The notes under the pieces were generated by a model. That model searched no databases and was not told where the DNA came from. It worked only from the letters and a program-made list of their open reading frames with translations. From Thiohalocapsa marina (lineage in GTDB: Bacteria; Pseudomonadota; Gammaproteobacteria; Chromatiales; Chromatiaceae): 64,000 nucleotides of DNA. Shown piece after piece: positions 24,875 to 35,133 of the stretch. The position numbers were made by a program, and so were the translations under genes. The stretch is taken from positions 269,290-333,289 of the forward strand of contig NZ_VWXX01000001.1 in NCBI RefSeq assembly GCF_008632335.1. The letters run 5' to 3'. Within the stretch, counting starts at the first letter, position 1. The number at the start of each line of letters is the position of its first letter.

Positions 24875-25549
24875 ATGTGCGGGCGTTTTGTCCAATGCAC
24901 CGATCCGGACAGTCTCGCCGAGCAGTTCGGGCTCGATCGGGTCTGTGCGGTCGATCCGCGCTACAACGTCGCACCCACCCAGCCGGTGTTGGCCGTCCGG
25001 GCGGAGCAGACCGGCGCAAGCCGTCGAGAGCTGATTCAGCTGCGCTGGGGCCTGGTGCCCGCCTGGTCGAAGGGGCAGGATCACCGCTACAGCATGATCA
25101 ACGCCCGTGCCGAGTCGGTCGCCGACAAGCCAGCCTACCGCAACGCCTTTCGGCAGCGCCGGTGTCTGATCCCGGCGGATGGCTTCTATGAATGGCAGAC
25201 AGGCGCCGACGGCAAACAGCCGTTTCTGATCCGCCGCGCCGATGGCCTGCCCTTCGCCATGGCCGGACTTTGGGAACATTGGCAGGGACCCGAGGGCCGC
25301 GTCATCGACTCCTGCACCATCGTTGTGACGGACGCCAATGCGCTGCTGGCGCCCATCCATGACCGCATGCCGGTCATTCTCGATCCCACCGACTATGGCC
25401 TCTGGCTCAATCCAGGCATTCAGGACAGGCAACGACTGCAGGCGCTGCTGCAGCCAGTCGATCCCAACGGCTGGATCGCCTATCCGGTGTCGCGGGCAGT
25501 GAACAGCCCGGCCAACGACGCTCCGAGCCTGCTCGATCCCTTGTCCTGA
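24875..25549 (+). CDS. HMCES/YedK-type abasic-site DNA-protein crosslinking protein (SRAP)
   Basis: 224 residues from ATG 24875; a GTG three bases earlier is less likely because the catalytic Cys must be residue 2 (MCGRF). SRAP proteins shield abasic sites in single-stranded DNA via a Cys2 thiazolidine crosslink. YNVAPTQPVLAVR, LRWGLVPAWSKG, INARAESVADKPAYRNAF, RRCLIPADGFYEW (active-site Glu) and HDRMPVIL are all present. Confidence 0.95.
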   Translation: MCGRFVQCTDPDSLAEQFGLDRVCAVDPRYNVAPTQPVLAVRAEQTGASRRELIQLRWGLVPAWSKGQDHRYSMINARAESVADKPAYRNAFRQRRCLIPADGFYEWQTGADGKQPFLIRRADGLPFAMAGLWEHWQGPEGRVIDSCTIVVTDANALLAPIHDRMPVILDPTDYGLWLNPGIQDRQRLQALLQPVDPNGWIAYPVSRAVNSPANDAPSLLDPLS

Positions 25550-25709
25550 GAGGCCGACGATTCCCCGCTCGGATCTCGGGTCGGCATCAGGCAAACCGAG
25601 TCGGTATGCGCCTGGACGCCTCGCTCAACACTTGCCCAGCGATCCATCTCCAGTCGGAAGCGCCTAGACTTCGCATCCGTATCTTTTGTCCGCCACACGC
25701 GACTTGCCC

Positions 25710-26099
25710 ATGGAATTCTTCGCCACCGTCCGCTGCTCACTGTCCCCTTCCCTGCTGCAGGACCACATCAGCGGTCCTCGACTCGCTGAGGTCTGCGCCT
25801 CCATCGACCGGGTCCTCAATTGGAGTGATGACCAGGGGGAGGTCTACTGCCTCTGGGGCCAATTTCTGGTGCGCCGCGAGGTGATCCGCGCCGGGCTGCG
25901 CTTCACCCTGCCTCACTGCCCGAATGCCTTGGCCTGGACACTGACCGCGGAGCCCGACGGGGTGCTGATCCACTGCACCATCAATCGCGCCACGCATGAG
26001 CCGGATTTCATCGAATCGATCGAGACCTTTGTCCAGGATTGGCGACAAGGCCTGGAGATGCTGGGGCACGGTCATGCCGCCTCAGCCACTCGCGCCTGA
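25710..26099 (+). CDS. Conserved hypothetical protein
   Basis: 129 residues from ATG 25710 (MEFFATVRCSLSPSLLQDHI); an earlier in-frame start exists at 25686. Small soluble alpha/beta protein with aromatic and Cys-containing strands (DDQGEVYCLWGQFLVRREVI, GLRFTLPHCPNALAWTLTAE). I do not recognise the family. No membrane segment, signal peptide or catalytic motif is evident. It follows the SRAP gene by 160 bases on the same strand. Confidence 0.6.
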   Translation: MEFFATVRCSLSPSLLQDHISGPRLAEVCASIDRVLNWSDDQGEVYCLWGQFLVRREVIRAGLRFTLPHCPNALAWTLTAEPDGVLIHCTINRATHEPDFIESIETFVQDWRQGLEMLGHGHAASATRA

Positions 26100-26411
26100 T
26101 GCAGCGTCGCGGCCGCTCAGCTGACAAAGCCCCGCGATCGAGGACTGATACTTGTCGAGCGGGTGAGCGATCGGCATGTCAGCACTGGCGCCTTGCAGCT
26201 CCGTTCTCCACTCAAAGGCAGGAATTGTCTAACAAGCGGCCGCTGGATCGCTCCGTCTGAGCAGTCCGCAAGGCATCGCCTGCCGACTTTCACGAGGCTC
26301 CGCCATACTCCTCGAGGTAGATCTGCGCCCCATAAACAACGGTTCCGGCATATCTCCCAACGGTCGACACGGCTCTCGCCTATAGCCGCGTCCGGCTTCT
26401 GTGAACGGATG
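26100..26411. other. Spacer between the hypothetical gene and the giant TPR/PIN gene
   Basis: About 310 bases between convergent genes. No credible open frame, tRNA or strong terminator hairpin was seen. Confidence 0.5.
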
Positions 26412-29400
26412 CTACGATACGAGACCTTTAGTCTGTATCGAGCCGCCTGGCGCGTTTTGGCCGCCTAGTGGAGCGGGTCGCGCCCGGGAAGCTAGGAGTG
26501 TGCGGCGCAGGGCGCGGTGTCTGGAGAAGGGCAGGTTGCGGGCGATGTTGGTCAGGGGCCCGCGCAGCTCCGCGGCCAGGATGCGGGAGCGCAGGATCAG
26601 CCCGTCGAGCAGACGCGCGAATTCGCCATCGGGGTCTTCCGGGTGCCTGGCTGCCAGGCCGTGCAGCCAATGGATCAGGCGTTCGCAGAATTTGTGGGTC
26701 GCCTCGTGGCCGAAGTACTCCCTGACGGCGGGGGTCGGCTGGTCCCCGGAATCGACGCCCTCTGCCCAGCGATAGATCCGCGCGACAACGCACTCATGGT
26801 CGCTACCATACCGGACCGCGAGATCCATCAAAGGGATCAACAGGAAATTGTCTGAGTCGATCAAAGCATCGATGTCGGACCGGCTGAGGATCTCGTCCAG
26901 ACGCTCCGCGGTTGGACTCGGCAGTGTCCCATCGAGGACCGTGACATACAGGGATTGCCAGTGCTCGGCACGGTGCGGCTCCACGGCAAGTCCGTCCAGC
27001 CAGCCATCGATGAGACCGGCAAAGTTGCCGGGCGCGAATCGGCTTGCCTTTTCGGGTCCAGTCAGCGGTGCCAGATTCACCGATCGGTCGCCGCCCCACA
27101 GGCAGCCCAGGGTATCCCCGAGCAATCCCGTGTCGCGCAGCAAAAATATATCCTGCTCTGACTCGGGTGAACCGGCATCGAGTCGCGCGAGGCGCTCTTG
27201 CAGGGCCGACAGGTCGAGCCGCGCTGCCAGCGCTGGATAACGGCTAAGGGTCCCGCCGAGACCGGTGAAGATGAGATCGGAGACATGAACGTGCCAGGGC
27301 CAGGCCAGGTCCCCCGTCGTCTCACGCCCACCCGAATATAGGTCACGGTACGGAAAGGGTGCCCATTGCCGCAACGCATTCGCCAGCCGCTCCGGAATTG
27401 CCCCGCGACGGAGCAGGATTCCCGCCGCGCGCCCCGCATGCACCCAGGCGGCCAACAGCTGCCGGCGCGGCTCGACACCGGTCTCCTCCGCCTCGACACC
27501 AAACGCACGGTAGGCCAGATCCACCAGGGCCAGAGTCAACTCGATCTCATCCGCAAAGCGTGGTGTCGCGAGGTATCCGATCTGCTCCTGGGCAAGATCC
27601 ATGGCCTCCGGCAGCGTTCCAGTGGCGGCAAGCAGCAGGTCTATCAGGTGCAGGCGTCCGATGGGATCGGACAGCGCCACAGCGGACTGTCTCAACAGCT
27701 CCCTCAGCGGCTCGGTATCGAGGGCGGCGATAAACACGCGCAGGCCCTCCGGCAACGGACACGGGAGCAAAGCGATCCTGCACAGGGATTCGACAAGACC
27801 GCGCTCGTCCGGTATAGATCGGACAAGGGCCTCCCAGCACTGCCCCGCAGGCGACTCGCCATCGGCGCCGGCATCGGTGCAACGGATGTACGTGAGCACC
27901 GCGGGCAGCGGCGGCGGGAAGCAGTGGTCGAGGGTAACACTCCTCTCACGCCGCAACTCTCGCTGCATTGACTCTTCCAACCCGACGTAATGGGCATCGG
28001 CCGATCGGTCCATGATCCGCCTGATCTCGCGCACGCGCAGTGCGGCCGAATCGATCGCGGACAGGTCCCGCTCGACGCCTTGGGCGCCTCTGGGGTCGCC
28101 GTCCCACCAGTGTGGATTCGTGTGCAACGCTTTGAGCCGCTCGCCGCGGTCATCCAGCAACAGCTCGCTGAACTGGAAGTGATGGCGTCCGACGAGTCTT
28201 CCCGAGCGATCAGCCAGCGCTAACACAGGCACCGGCGTATCTTCACCGGATATCAGCCGCAGACTGAATGGCTCGCCCTGATCATTGTCCTGCAAGATCA
28301 ACGTCGCGCCGCGCAGTGCCTCCTGGACCGCCGGCCAGAAGTTGCGCGCCCTGAAACGCAGATTGCCGACCTCCAGGTAGTTGACTTGCTCCAGCCCGAG
28401 ACGCTGCATCAGATCCTGGTCCTTGTGCAGCTCATTCCGCAGCGCCGATGGCAGAATCGGTAGGAAACGCAGGAGCCAGGAACCAACCGACGGCAACAGC
28501 TCGTCATCGTCATGCGCGAAGCTACCGAGCAACAGGCTGCGGAAGACCGCCGCAGTTTGCACAGCGCTCGACGGGTCGGCGAGCAGACGAGGCGCCACAA
28601 CGCGATCGCAGACCCAACCCAGATAATCCGCCGCGATACCCAGCGCGTGCTCTCTCGCGCGTTTCAGCGGCCCCCTGTCCCGGTCAACCACTTTGCGGTC
28701 GCGGCGGATGCGCTCCGACATCACCTGAAAGGCACCCAAACAGAATCCGGCCAGATCCGTGCCGACGAGGCTCATGTCCCGCTCCGGATTCGGGTTCGGG
28801 CCAATATGTGGGATATCGCCGACGCCCACATAGAGGTTGCCGAGTACCCAATCGGCTCGCTGCTGGCGGCGAGTCAAATTCAGCCGGTCGTCGCTCCAGA
28901 TGCGGCACAAGACCGTCGCCACCGCCGATTGGGAGGAGATGAAGAAGGGAAGCTCGCCCTCGCCATGGCGGTCGTTGCCGTTCCACTGGAGCGCATCCCC
29001 CTGATAGAGGCATGCCGCCCAATATCTTGCCAGTCCTTCCAGCTTCTCCGGGACCACCAGTCGCCCGAATTCCGAATGCGACTGCCGCAGCCAGTGCAGG
29101 ATCTCGTCCGCGTCGAGCGGTATGAATCTGTAATTGGATGCACGCAGCCGATGCAGCAGATCAAAGCGCTCCGCTCGATCGATCGCACCCTGCTTGCGCA
29201 GCAGGTCCAGGACCTCGACGACGCCGATGATCAAGGTCCTACCCGTGCTCGGAAATCCGTTGACGAATCGATCGTCTACCCAAAGCCGGTCGCCGGGCTC
29301 ACCGGGGTACGACAACAGATCGTCGAGGCCGCTGTGTCGCGGAATGGTCCCGTCCGGCTCCGGCCCGTGGGCTGGAAGCAACCGGTAGAGCCCAGCCTGA

Positions 29401-32400
29401 AGGCCAGCGGACACTCGGTCGATCAACGCGATGGTCCACTCGGCAAGCTGGAGGCGTAGCCGTTCGTCCTCCTCTTCTCGAGTGTTGCGCTCCCAGTCTC
29501 CTGCCGGGACCTGGAGACGGAAACGATGGGACAGCGCCGTCAGCAGGCCCAACTCCGCAAACTGCCTCAACAATATCGTGTCGGTGAGCAGCACCGAGTC
29601 GAGCGCCGGCAGCTTGCGTGGACTCCCCAGCTGGGGCTCGGGTGGAAAGGCCGCTAAACCTTGTCGGTGGCGCTCCTGATCGATCAGGCCCTCGGCCAGA
29701 AGTCCTTCCAGCAAAGCACGTGGACCAAGGACGACCCCGTCCCAGGGCGAGGGCAGCTCCACCTCCCGCCAGTGCTCGATGTCTGGAGCGTGCAGGGGCA
29801 GATAGGTGAGCAGGTGGCCGCCGCTAGATAGAGCCCATTCGAGCCCCCGCGCGAGCAAGCTGCCGACCAACACTGTCAGTGCCTCGTCCGCGGCGACCGC
29901 TGCATCGGGCTCTGCCAGTACGATGCCCTTGAAACGGATCAGCTCTGCGATCTGCGCGTGCGCCGCCGAGTCTCGCGGCTGCGGACGCATCAGACGCTCG
30001 ACGTCGGTCCGAAGGATCTGGTGCCAGTGTCGATGCAGCCAGAGCGGCTCGAACGCCTCCTCCAGCCGATCCAGCAGGTCCAGGCTCTGAGCGGTGACCA
30101 AGGCGGTGAGGTCGAGGATCAGACGGGGACGGGGTTCCAGAGCCGGCTTTGGAAATCCGAGCGGCCGCGCGCCGTGCCGGATCAGGATCGGCGGCTGCTT
30201 CAACGGATCGGGGGCGCTGCGATTGCGCTGCGGGTTTGCGTGGAACGTCGCAGGCAAGGGACCCAAAACGCCACCCGCCAGCGCGTGCGCCGGTATCTCG
30301 CCGTGCCAGAGCTTGTCCACCCATTGGTCCACCGCCTCGCGGCGCTCGCGGACAAACCGCGGCATCTCCGAGATATGCAGCGTCTGCACGGCGCCGTCGC
30401 CAGATGCCCCCAGCTCGGCAATCCGCCGGAACCAGGGACCCGTCTCGTCGGGACCGAGACCCAGGCCCTCCCCTAGCGTTGCCGCTTGGAAGACGAATAG
30501 TGCATCGCCCTGCTCCAGGGCGACGGCGCGACGCCACAGGGCTATCGCGAGGTCCCGATCGAGCTGGGCGGCGATGCGTGCGCCCTGGAGAAGGAGGTGG
30601 CCGTCGGCGGGCTCGATGAATACCAGGCGGCGCAGCGCGTCGAGCATTCCCGGCCGATTGGCCGCTGCCAGTTGGGCATTCAACAGCTCGACCAGGTGCT
30701 CCGCCGTCTGGGCCTCATCGAACAGCGCCTGTGCATCGTGAACGGCCTGGGAAGACTCCCCAAGCTCCCGCTGGCACCGCACCCGCAGCAGGGCCAGGTC
30801 GTCCGGCAACCGGCCGTCGGGATAAACCTCGCGATGTTCGTCGAGCACGCTGATGCAACGCCGGTATTCGCACCGATTGAAGGTCGCGATCACCAACAGC
30901 CGCAGCGAGCCAGGCGTCGGGATCGCCTCCAGGAGCGCATCGGCGTGCTCGGCGACGAAGGTCCAATCGCCGGCCTTCGCGTAGGCGTCGCAGGCCTCCG
31001 CGAGCACATCGAGACCCGGATCGGCCGAGAGCAGCGCCGCGGCGGCCGCCTTGTGGCTGCCCGGCATCTGCGCCTCCAGGCTGCGGGCGACATGCAGCCG
31101 CATGCGCAGGCGCAGGCGCTCGTCGGCGATGGCGTCGGCGACCGCCTCGGCGTCGCCGAGCCGCCCGGCCGCCGTCAGCGCGAGCACGCGCCACTGTCTT
31201 GTAATCTCAGCGTGGCCCAGCCCTTCGACCGTCGGGGTGATGCCTTCCAAGTCGGCCAGTACGGCCTCTGCCTCTCCTTCCTCCAGCTGCAGCTCCAGAT
31301 AGAGTCCGGTCAGTGGGATGTAGTTCGGGTCCTCGGCTGAGATAGATCCAAGACGTTCCTCGAGCCGGACCTGATCGATATCGAGATCGTAGAATCTGGC
31401 CCACAAGAGCGGCCAGGTGTGCAGCGGACCATCCTCACCGATCAGGCGCCTAGCCAGGTAGGTTGCCTCCTCCCGGCGATCACCCGCCGCAAGCAGAGCG
31501 AGCAGACGCCAGGTAAGCCAGTGTCTTTGCGCATCGGAGTCCGCCGGCATCGCGTCGGCCACCGTCGCGAAGGTGCGCTCGATCTCGCCGAGACGGGTCG
31601 TGGCACCGGCGCGCACCAGGGCACGCGGGAAAGGCATCGGCCACAGCGGCTGCTCGGTGAGGGCCAGGGCTGCTGGTGTGCAGACACGCCAGAAGTCGAC
31701 CACCGCGGCGGCGCTCAACACGGCAACCCACTTCGGCGCAAGGGCGCGAGCCGCGTCGATGGCCTCGATCGCATCGGGGAGCCGCTTCAGCTGGAGCTGG
31801 GCCAGTGCACGCAGTCGCCAGGTCTCTGCGGTGTTGCCGGCAGTGTCCCTGGCGTCCGCAGGGATCGCGGCATCGGAAGCACTCCCCTCGGGAGACGCGA
31901 TTAGCGTGGCCAGGATGCCGAGAGCCGCCTCGGCATCTCCGTCCTCGATCAGGATGGCGGCCTCGAGGTGCTGGGCCTGGGGCGAGCGGGGCACCTCCAG
32001 CAGCTCGAGTGCCGCCTTCGTGTCGCGGCGGCGCAGCGCCAAGTGTGCGGCCAGGACTTGGCCATCTCCGTCCGGGTCTTCAGCGGCGGCCCGCTCGGCG
32101 AGCGCCTCAGCCGCGGTCTGATCGTGGCCGAAATCCAGTCGGTACAGGGCGGCGGTGCGTAGCAGCCGTCCGCGCAGGCTCGGGGCGAGGTGCGCCCAAG
32201 CCCGGTGTGCCACTAGCGCATCCAGCTCTGCGATTGCATCGGCCCTGTCACCGCTCAGATAGCGTTCGCGAATGCGCGCGAGGTCCTTGGCGATCTGTTC
32301 CGACACCGCATCGACCAAGTCCACATCCGGCAAGGGTGTCGCATTCGCCGCGGCAGTCATCAAGGGACCTGTCGCCCCCGTGGCACCAATGGGCACGGTG

Positions 32401-32681
32401 AGCACCAACAGACCCTTCTCTCGGGCGGCTTCGAGCAGCGTCTCCAGACCCGACACCGGGTCGAGCAAGTGGTCGGCCACTGCGGCAAGCTTGGAGAGGT
32501 CGAGCCCTGTTCCGGCACCTTCTTGACGCCGATCCTCTTCGTCCAGCTCGGCGAGCTTGGCTCGACACTCCTCGATCTGCTCGCGCAGCTCGAACCGTTG
32601 CACCGGGCTGGACACAACCGGCTCCTCAGCCAACAAGTGATCTAGCTTGCGCTGCCAGCGCTGGCGTGCCTGCTGCGTCAC
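26412..32681 (-). CDS. Giant adaptor-TPR-PIN-like protein, candidate conflict-system effector/scaffold
   Basis: 2089 residues, uninterrupted. Residues 7-47 (RWQRKLDHLLAEEPVVSSP, FELREQIEECRAKLAEL) form a short helical adaptor nearly the same as the C-terminus of the neighbouring phosphorylase. Residues about 110-830 are tetratricopeptide-like helical repeats. A PILIRHGARPLGF strand motif near 840 leads into a PIN-like region (about 850-1200) with LILDLTALVT, LLTDTILLRQFAE and RLWVDDRFVNG, whose Asp residues could be a nuclease metal site. The last 890 residues are another helical scaffold without recognised motifs. The layout recalls TPR-GreAB-C-PIN proteins proposed as prokaryotic conflict systems. 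The GTG start overlaps the phosphorylase stop (GTGA), so the two genes are translationally coupled. Confidence 0.75.
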   Translation of the reverse strand: MTQQARQRWQRKLDHLLAEEPVVSSPVQRFELREQIEECRAKLAELDEEDRRQEGAGTGLDLSKLAAVADHLLDPVSGLETLLEAAREKGLLVLTVPIGATGATGPLMTAAANATPLPDVDLVDAVSEQIAKDLARIRERYLSGDRADAIAELDALVAHRAWAHLAPSLRGRLLRTAALYRLDFGHDQTAAEALAERAAAEDPDGDGQVLAAHLALRRRDTKAALELLEVPRSPQAQHLEAAILIEDGDAEAALGILATLIASPEGSASDAAIPADARDTAGNTAETWRLRALAQLQLKRLPDAIEAIDAARALAPKWVAVLSAAAVVDFWRVCTPAALALTEQPLWPMPFPRALVRAGATTRLGEIERTFATVADAMPADSDAQRHWLTWRLLALLAAGDRREEATYLARRLIGEDGPLHTWPLLWARFYDLDIDQVRLEERLGSISAEDPNYIPLTGLYLELQLEEGEAEAVLADLEGITPTVEGLGHAEITRQWRVLALTAAGRLGDAEAVADAIADERLRLRMRLHVARSLEAQMPGSHKAAAAALLSADPGLDVLAEACDAYAKAGDWTFVAEHADALLEAIPTPGSLRLLVIATFNRCEYRRCISVLDEHREVYPDGRLPDDLALLRVRCQRELGESSQAVHDAQALFDEAQTAEHLVELLNAQLAAANRPGMLDALRRLVFIEPADGHLLLQGARIAAQLDRDLAIALWRRAVALEQGDALFVFQAATLGEGLGLGPDETGPWFRRIAELGASGDGAVQTLHISEMPRFVRERREAVDQWVDKLWHGEIPAHALAGGVLGPLPATFHANPQRNRSAPDPLKQPPILIRHGARPLGFPKPALEPRPRLILDLTALVTAQSLDLLDRLEEAFEPLWLHRHWHQILRTDVERLMRPQPRDSAAHAQIAELIRFKGIVLAEPDAAVAADEALTVLVGSLLARGLEWALSSGGHLLTYLPLHAPDIEHWREVELPSPWDGVVLGPRALLEGLLAEGLIDQERHRQGLAAFPPEPQLGSPRKLPALDSVLLTDTILLRQFAELGLLTALSHRFRLQVPAGDWERNTREEEDERLRLQLAEWTIALIDRVSAGLQAGLYRLLPAHGPEPDGTIPRHSGLDDLLSYPGEPGDRLWVDDRFVNGFPSTGRTLIIGVVEVLDLLRKQGAIDRAERFDLLHRLRASNYRFIPLDADEILHWLRQSHSEFGRLVVPEKLEGLARYWAACLYQGDALQWNGNDRHGEGELPFFISSQSAVATVLCRIWSDDRLNLTRRQQRADWVLGNLYVGVGDIPHIGPNPNPERDMSLVGTDLAGFCLGAFQVMSERIRRDRKVVDRDRGPLKRAREHALGIAADYLGWVCDRVVAPRLLADPSSAVQTAAVFRSLLLGSFAHDDDELLPSVGSWLLRFLPILPSALRNELHKDQDLMQRLGLEQVNYLEVGNLRFRARNFWPAVQEALRGATLILQDNDQGEPFSLRLISGEDTPVPVLALADRSGRLVGRHHFQFSELLLDDRGERLKALHTNPHWWDGDPRGAQGVERDLSAIDSAALRVREIRRIMDRSADAHYVGLEESMQRELRRERSVTLDHCFPPPLPAVLTYIRCTDAGADGESPAGQCWEALVRSIPDERGLVESLCRIALLPCPLPEGLRVFIAALDTEPLRELLRQSAVALSDPIGRLHLIDLLLAATGTLPEAMDLAQEQIGYLATPRFADEIELTLALVDLAYRAFGVEAEETGVEPRRQLLAAWVHAGRAAGILLRRGAIPERLANALRQWAPFPYRDLYSGGRETTGDLAWPWHVHVSDLIFTGLGGTLSRYPALAARLDLSALQERLARLDAGSPESEQDIFLLRDTGLLGDTLGCLWGGDRSVNLAPLTGPEKASRFAPGNFAGLIDGWLDGLAVEPHRAEHWQSLYVTVLDGTLPSPTAERLDEILSRSDIDALIDSDNFLLIPLMDLAVRYGSDHECVVARIYRWAEGVDSGDQPTPAVREYFGHEATHKFCERLIHWLHGLAARHPEDPDGEFARLLDGLILRSRILAAELRGPLTNIARNLPFSRHRALRRTLLASRARPAPLGGQNAPGGSIQTKGLVS

Positions 32682-33763
32682 GGATCAAACCCCAGCTCGC
32701 GCAGCTTGGCGCGGCACTCGTCGATCTGATGGCGAAGCTCGAATTGCTGGCCCGGGCTCGAGACGACTGCCTCCCGTTCCATCAGGAAGTCCAACCTCTC
32801 CCGCCATCGGGCAATGGCAGTCGAGTGGGGGACGACTGCCTCTGGCCTGCCCGCCGGGGTTCTGACTGCAACGTCTTTCGCTAGACTGATCGCCTGACGG
32901 TGATCATCGGCAACAGGGGGCGGTGCACCGGCGGGAATGGGTCCGTTTTTCAGCAGATCGATCGTCCAGGCGGCGGCGATCTCGCAGGCATAGGGGCGCC
33001 AGGACTTGACCTCGTTACTGTCCTTGTCGGCGTCGGCGAGATCGGAGACGCCGCGGATCATGAAAAAGCCGGGCCGGCGGGCGGACTGGGCGACGGCGTT
33101 GGCGACACCGCCGGCCTCCATCTCGACGCCGATCAGCTTGACCCAGACCTCCCGTAGCTGGTCGGCCAGGACGTCATCGGCGACCACCTTGTTGCCGGTG
33201 CAGACGGGGCCGATGTGCACCCGCGGCCGGCCCGGCTCCGGGCGCGTGGCGGCGGTGTCCGCAAGGTCGCCAACGGTGTGATTCTGCGCGGCGATCAGCA
33301 GACGCTGGTCTACCTGATGCACCTGCCAGCGTATGGATGGGCCGTCCGGGGTGACCTTGGCCAGCTCGTAGTCCACCACCTGGTCCGACAGCAGGACATC
33401 GCCGAGCGCCACCGCGTTCTTCGCCATGCCGCCGACGATGCCGATCAGCAGTACATAGCGCGGATGGAAGCGGCGGATGGCATCGGCGGTGGCGCCAGCG
33501 GCCTGGGTATGGCCCATCCCGGCCAGTGGCAGCACCACGGCGGTGTAGGTGACCGGGCGCCCGTCCGCGAGCTGCGCCGGGATCTGCGCCGCGTAGTAGA
33601 CCCGGATGTCGTCCTCGCTCGGCGGCAGCTTGCGGTGACCCGGCAGGCGTGCAAGCAGGGCGTCGCGCTCCTCGGACAGCGGGGCGACGAGCAGGAAGTC
33701 GGTCGGGGACTCGGGGGGTGGAGCAGCGGTGATTCGGTGCTCAGACGAATCTACGGGTGTCAT
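32678..33763 (-). CDS. Phosphorylase-superfamily nucleosidase with C-terminal effector-associated adaptor
   Basis: 361 residues; AGAGGA precedes the ATG. Residues about 20-275 are a PNP_UDP/MTA-SAH nucleosidase-like domain: FLLVAPLSEERDALLARLPG, VLLIGIVGGMAKNAVALGDV, GVEMEAGGVANA with the conserved Glu, and IRGVSDLAD with the catalytic Asp. Residues about 318-358 (ARWRERLDFLMEREAVVSSP, QFELRHQIDECRAKLREL) repeat the N-terminal adaptor of the giant protein encoded next. Such paired adaptors are described as effector-associated domains that recruit partners in bacterial conflict systems. The nucleosidase would be the toxic or signal-processing arm; its substrate is unknown. Confidence 0.85.
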   Translation of the reverse strand: MTPVDSSEHRITAAPPPESPTDFLLVAPLSEERDALLARLPGHRKLPPSEDDIRVYYAAQIPAQLADGRPVTYTAVVLPLAGMGHTQAAGATADAIRRFHPRYVLLIGIVGGMAKNAVALGDVLLSDQVVDYELAKVTPDGPSIRWQVHQVDQRLLIAAQNHTVGDLADTAATRPEPGRPRVHIGPVCTGNKVVADDVLADQLREVWVKLIGVEMEAGGVANAVAQSARRPGFFMIRGVSDLADADKDSNEVKSWRPYACEIAAAWTIDLLKNGPIPAGAPPPVADDHRQAISLAKDVAVRTPAGRPEAVVPHSTAIARWRERLDFLMEREAVVSSPGQQFELRHQIDECRAKLRELGFDP

Positions 33764-34546
33764 GTGCAGATCCTCTTGGACGTTTCGAGTTAGCGCAGAC
33801 CCGGCCCGCCCCGGTCCTCCCGCGGGCGGGTCGGGTCCGGGGTCAGTCTGGCGGCACCGGGGGCCTCAAGCTCGGCCTTGCGGCCTAGGAATTGGGGGGC
33901 GCCGACCGAGGTCGTCGCTGGGCGTCGGCTCAATACCCAGACGTTCGGGGTTGGGTCCGATGGGTTCGCGCGTCGGTATGTCCATGCCTGAAAATGGTTT
34001 TGGATCTCTTGGTGGGACTTATTATGGCGATTTTACAGGCAGAGTCAGTGTAGCGCGGTTCCGCCGGAGAGGTTGGCTTAGCGATACGGGAACAATCCAA
34101 TCTCGGGGTATTCGGGTCGACGCACTTGGTCCTGGGTCACGTCGTTATCCTAGGGGCCGGGCATATCCCCAGGACCATTAGCATATTGGCGTCGAATGAC
34201 CACTCGCTGCGTAAGATCTTGTCCCGTCAATCCAGGCCCAGGGTTCGGTCGAAGATCACCAGGGCATCCTCGTCGGCATTGCAACGTTTCGTGGTTGCGA
34301 TGGTCTACTAGACTCTAGCTCATCGCCAAGTCATGCCCGAGCGTCCTCTGTCGGCGTCTAACCTTCCCTCCGCCGCAGCCACTTGAGCGGCAGCTAATTG
34401 GACTCGGCGGGAAACGTGTACTTCCAGGCCAAATGGCGGGATTGGACTGATAACCGGACCTGTTGACCACCGCCCAGCAGTTGGACATGACCGCATCAGA
34501 ATCATGCCCAGCCCGCGTTCAATCTGATCGCCAAATCTGCTCAATC
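33764..34546. other. Upstream region of the phosphorylase/TPR-PIN operon
   Basis: About 780 bases with no credible gene. A GC-rich imperfect hairpin (ACCCGGCCCGC at 33799-33809 with GCGGGC...CGGGT to 33836) lies just ahead of the operon and would be in its leader or promoter region. Base composition is lower in G+C around 33980-34300 than in the flanking genes, which suggests scarred or foreign DNA. Confidence 0.4.
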
Positions 34547-35017
34547 TCAGAGATCGCCAGGCTGAAGCCAGCACCCGGCACCCAGACTCTGATGCAGCGT
34601 CTCGGACGTCGGGACCTCGGGCAGTGCGATCAGATGCGCCGGACAGCGGCAGTCGCTCGCCCCGAAACGCAGCAGTGGCCAGTTTGCTGCGGGCAGCGCG
34701 CCCAAGGTCAACGCCCAGCGATGCTCAAGCCGCTCGGTTCCATAGGCGACCCAGAAGCCCAGCAGATCGCAGTGGGGGCGCAGGTCGTCCAGATGCCAAT
34801 GGGGCCGCGCGGCGATCCGGGCATGATGCCGGCAACGCGCCGCGATACCGCCGGGGCCGAGGGCGCTGCCGACATAGACGAGGACCCCGCCCGCGAGGGT
34901 TAGGGCACCCAGACGCCCGATCTGGACGGTCTTGGGCTGCCGGGGCGCGAGCAGGACGGCATAGGTGCCGGTCCGGCTGTTGCGTTCCGTCGGCGCATCG
35001 GTTCGGCTTTTCACCAC
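34547..35017 (-). CDS. DUF123 (GIY-YIG-like) nuclease-family protein
   Basis: 156 residues from a GTG start. [20 protein letters not shown] with [20 protein letters not shown] corresponds to the GIY-YIG-like core, and [20 protein letters not shown] to the downstream conserved block. [14 protein letters not shown] near the C-terminus matches the Cys/His segment of DUF123. Proteins of this family occur alone or fused to endonuclease III and are presumed DNA-processing; activity is untested. It is divergent from the decayed decarboxylase gene. Confidence 0.85.
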   Translation of the reverse strand: MVKSRTDAPTERNSRTGTYAVLLAPRQPKTVQIGRLGALTLAGGVLVYVGSALGPGGIAARCRHHARIAARPHWHLDDLRPHCDLLGFWVAYGTERLEHRWALTLGALPAANWPLLRFGASDCRCPAHLIALPEVPTSETLHQSLGAGCWLQPGDL

Positions 35018-35133
35018 GCCTCACTCCGACCAAGTGGCGCACATGCGCCATACTGTGGCTATACCCCTTCTTCGACAACGGGCCGCGCCTCGGGGTACCC
35101 GGCGCGGCGGCCCAACGGCTGCAGGCAGGTGCC

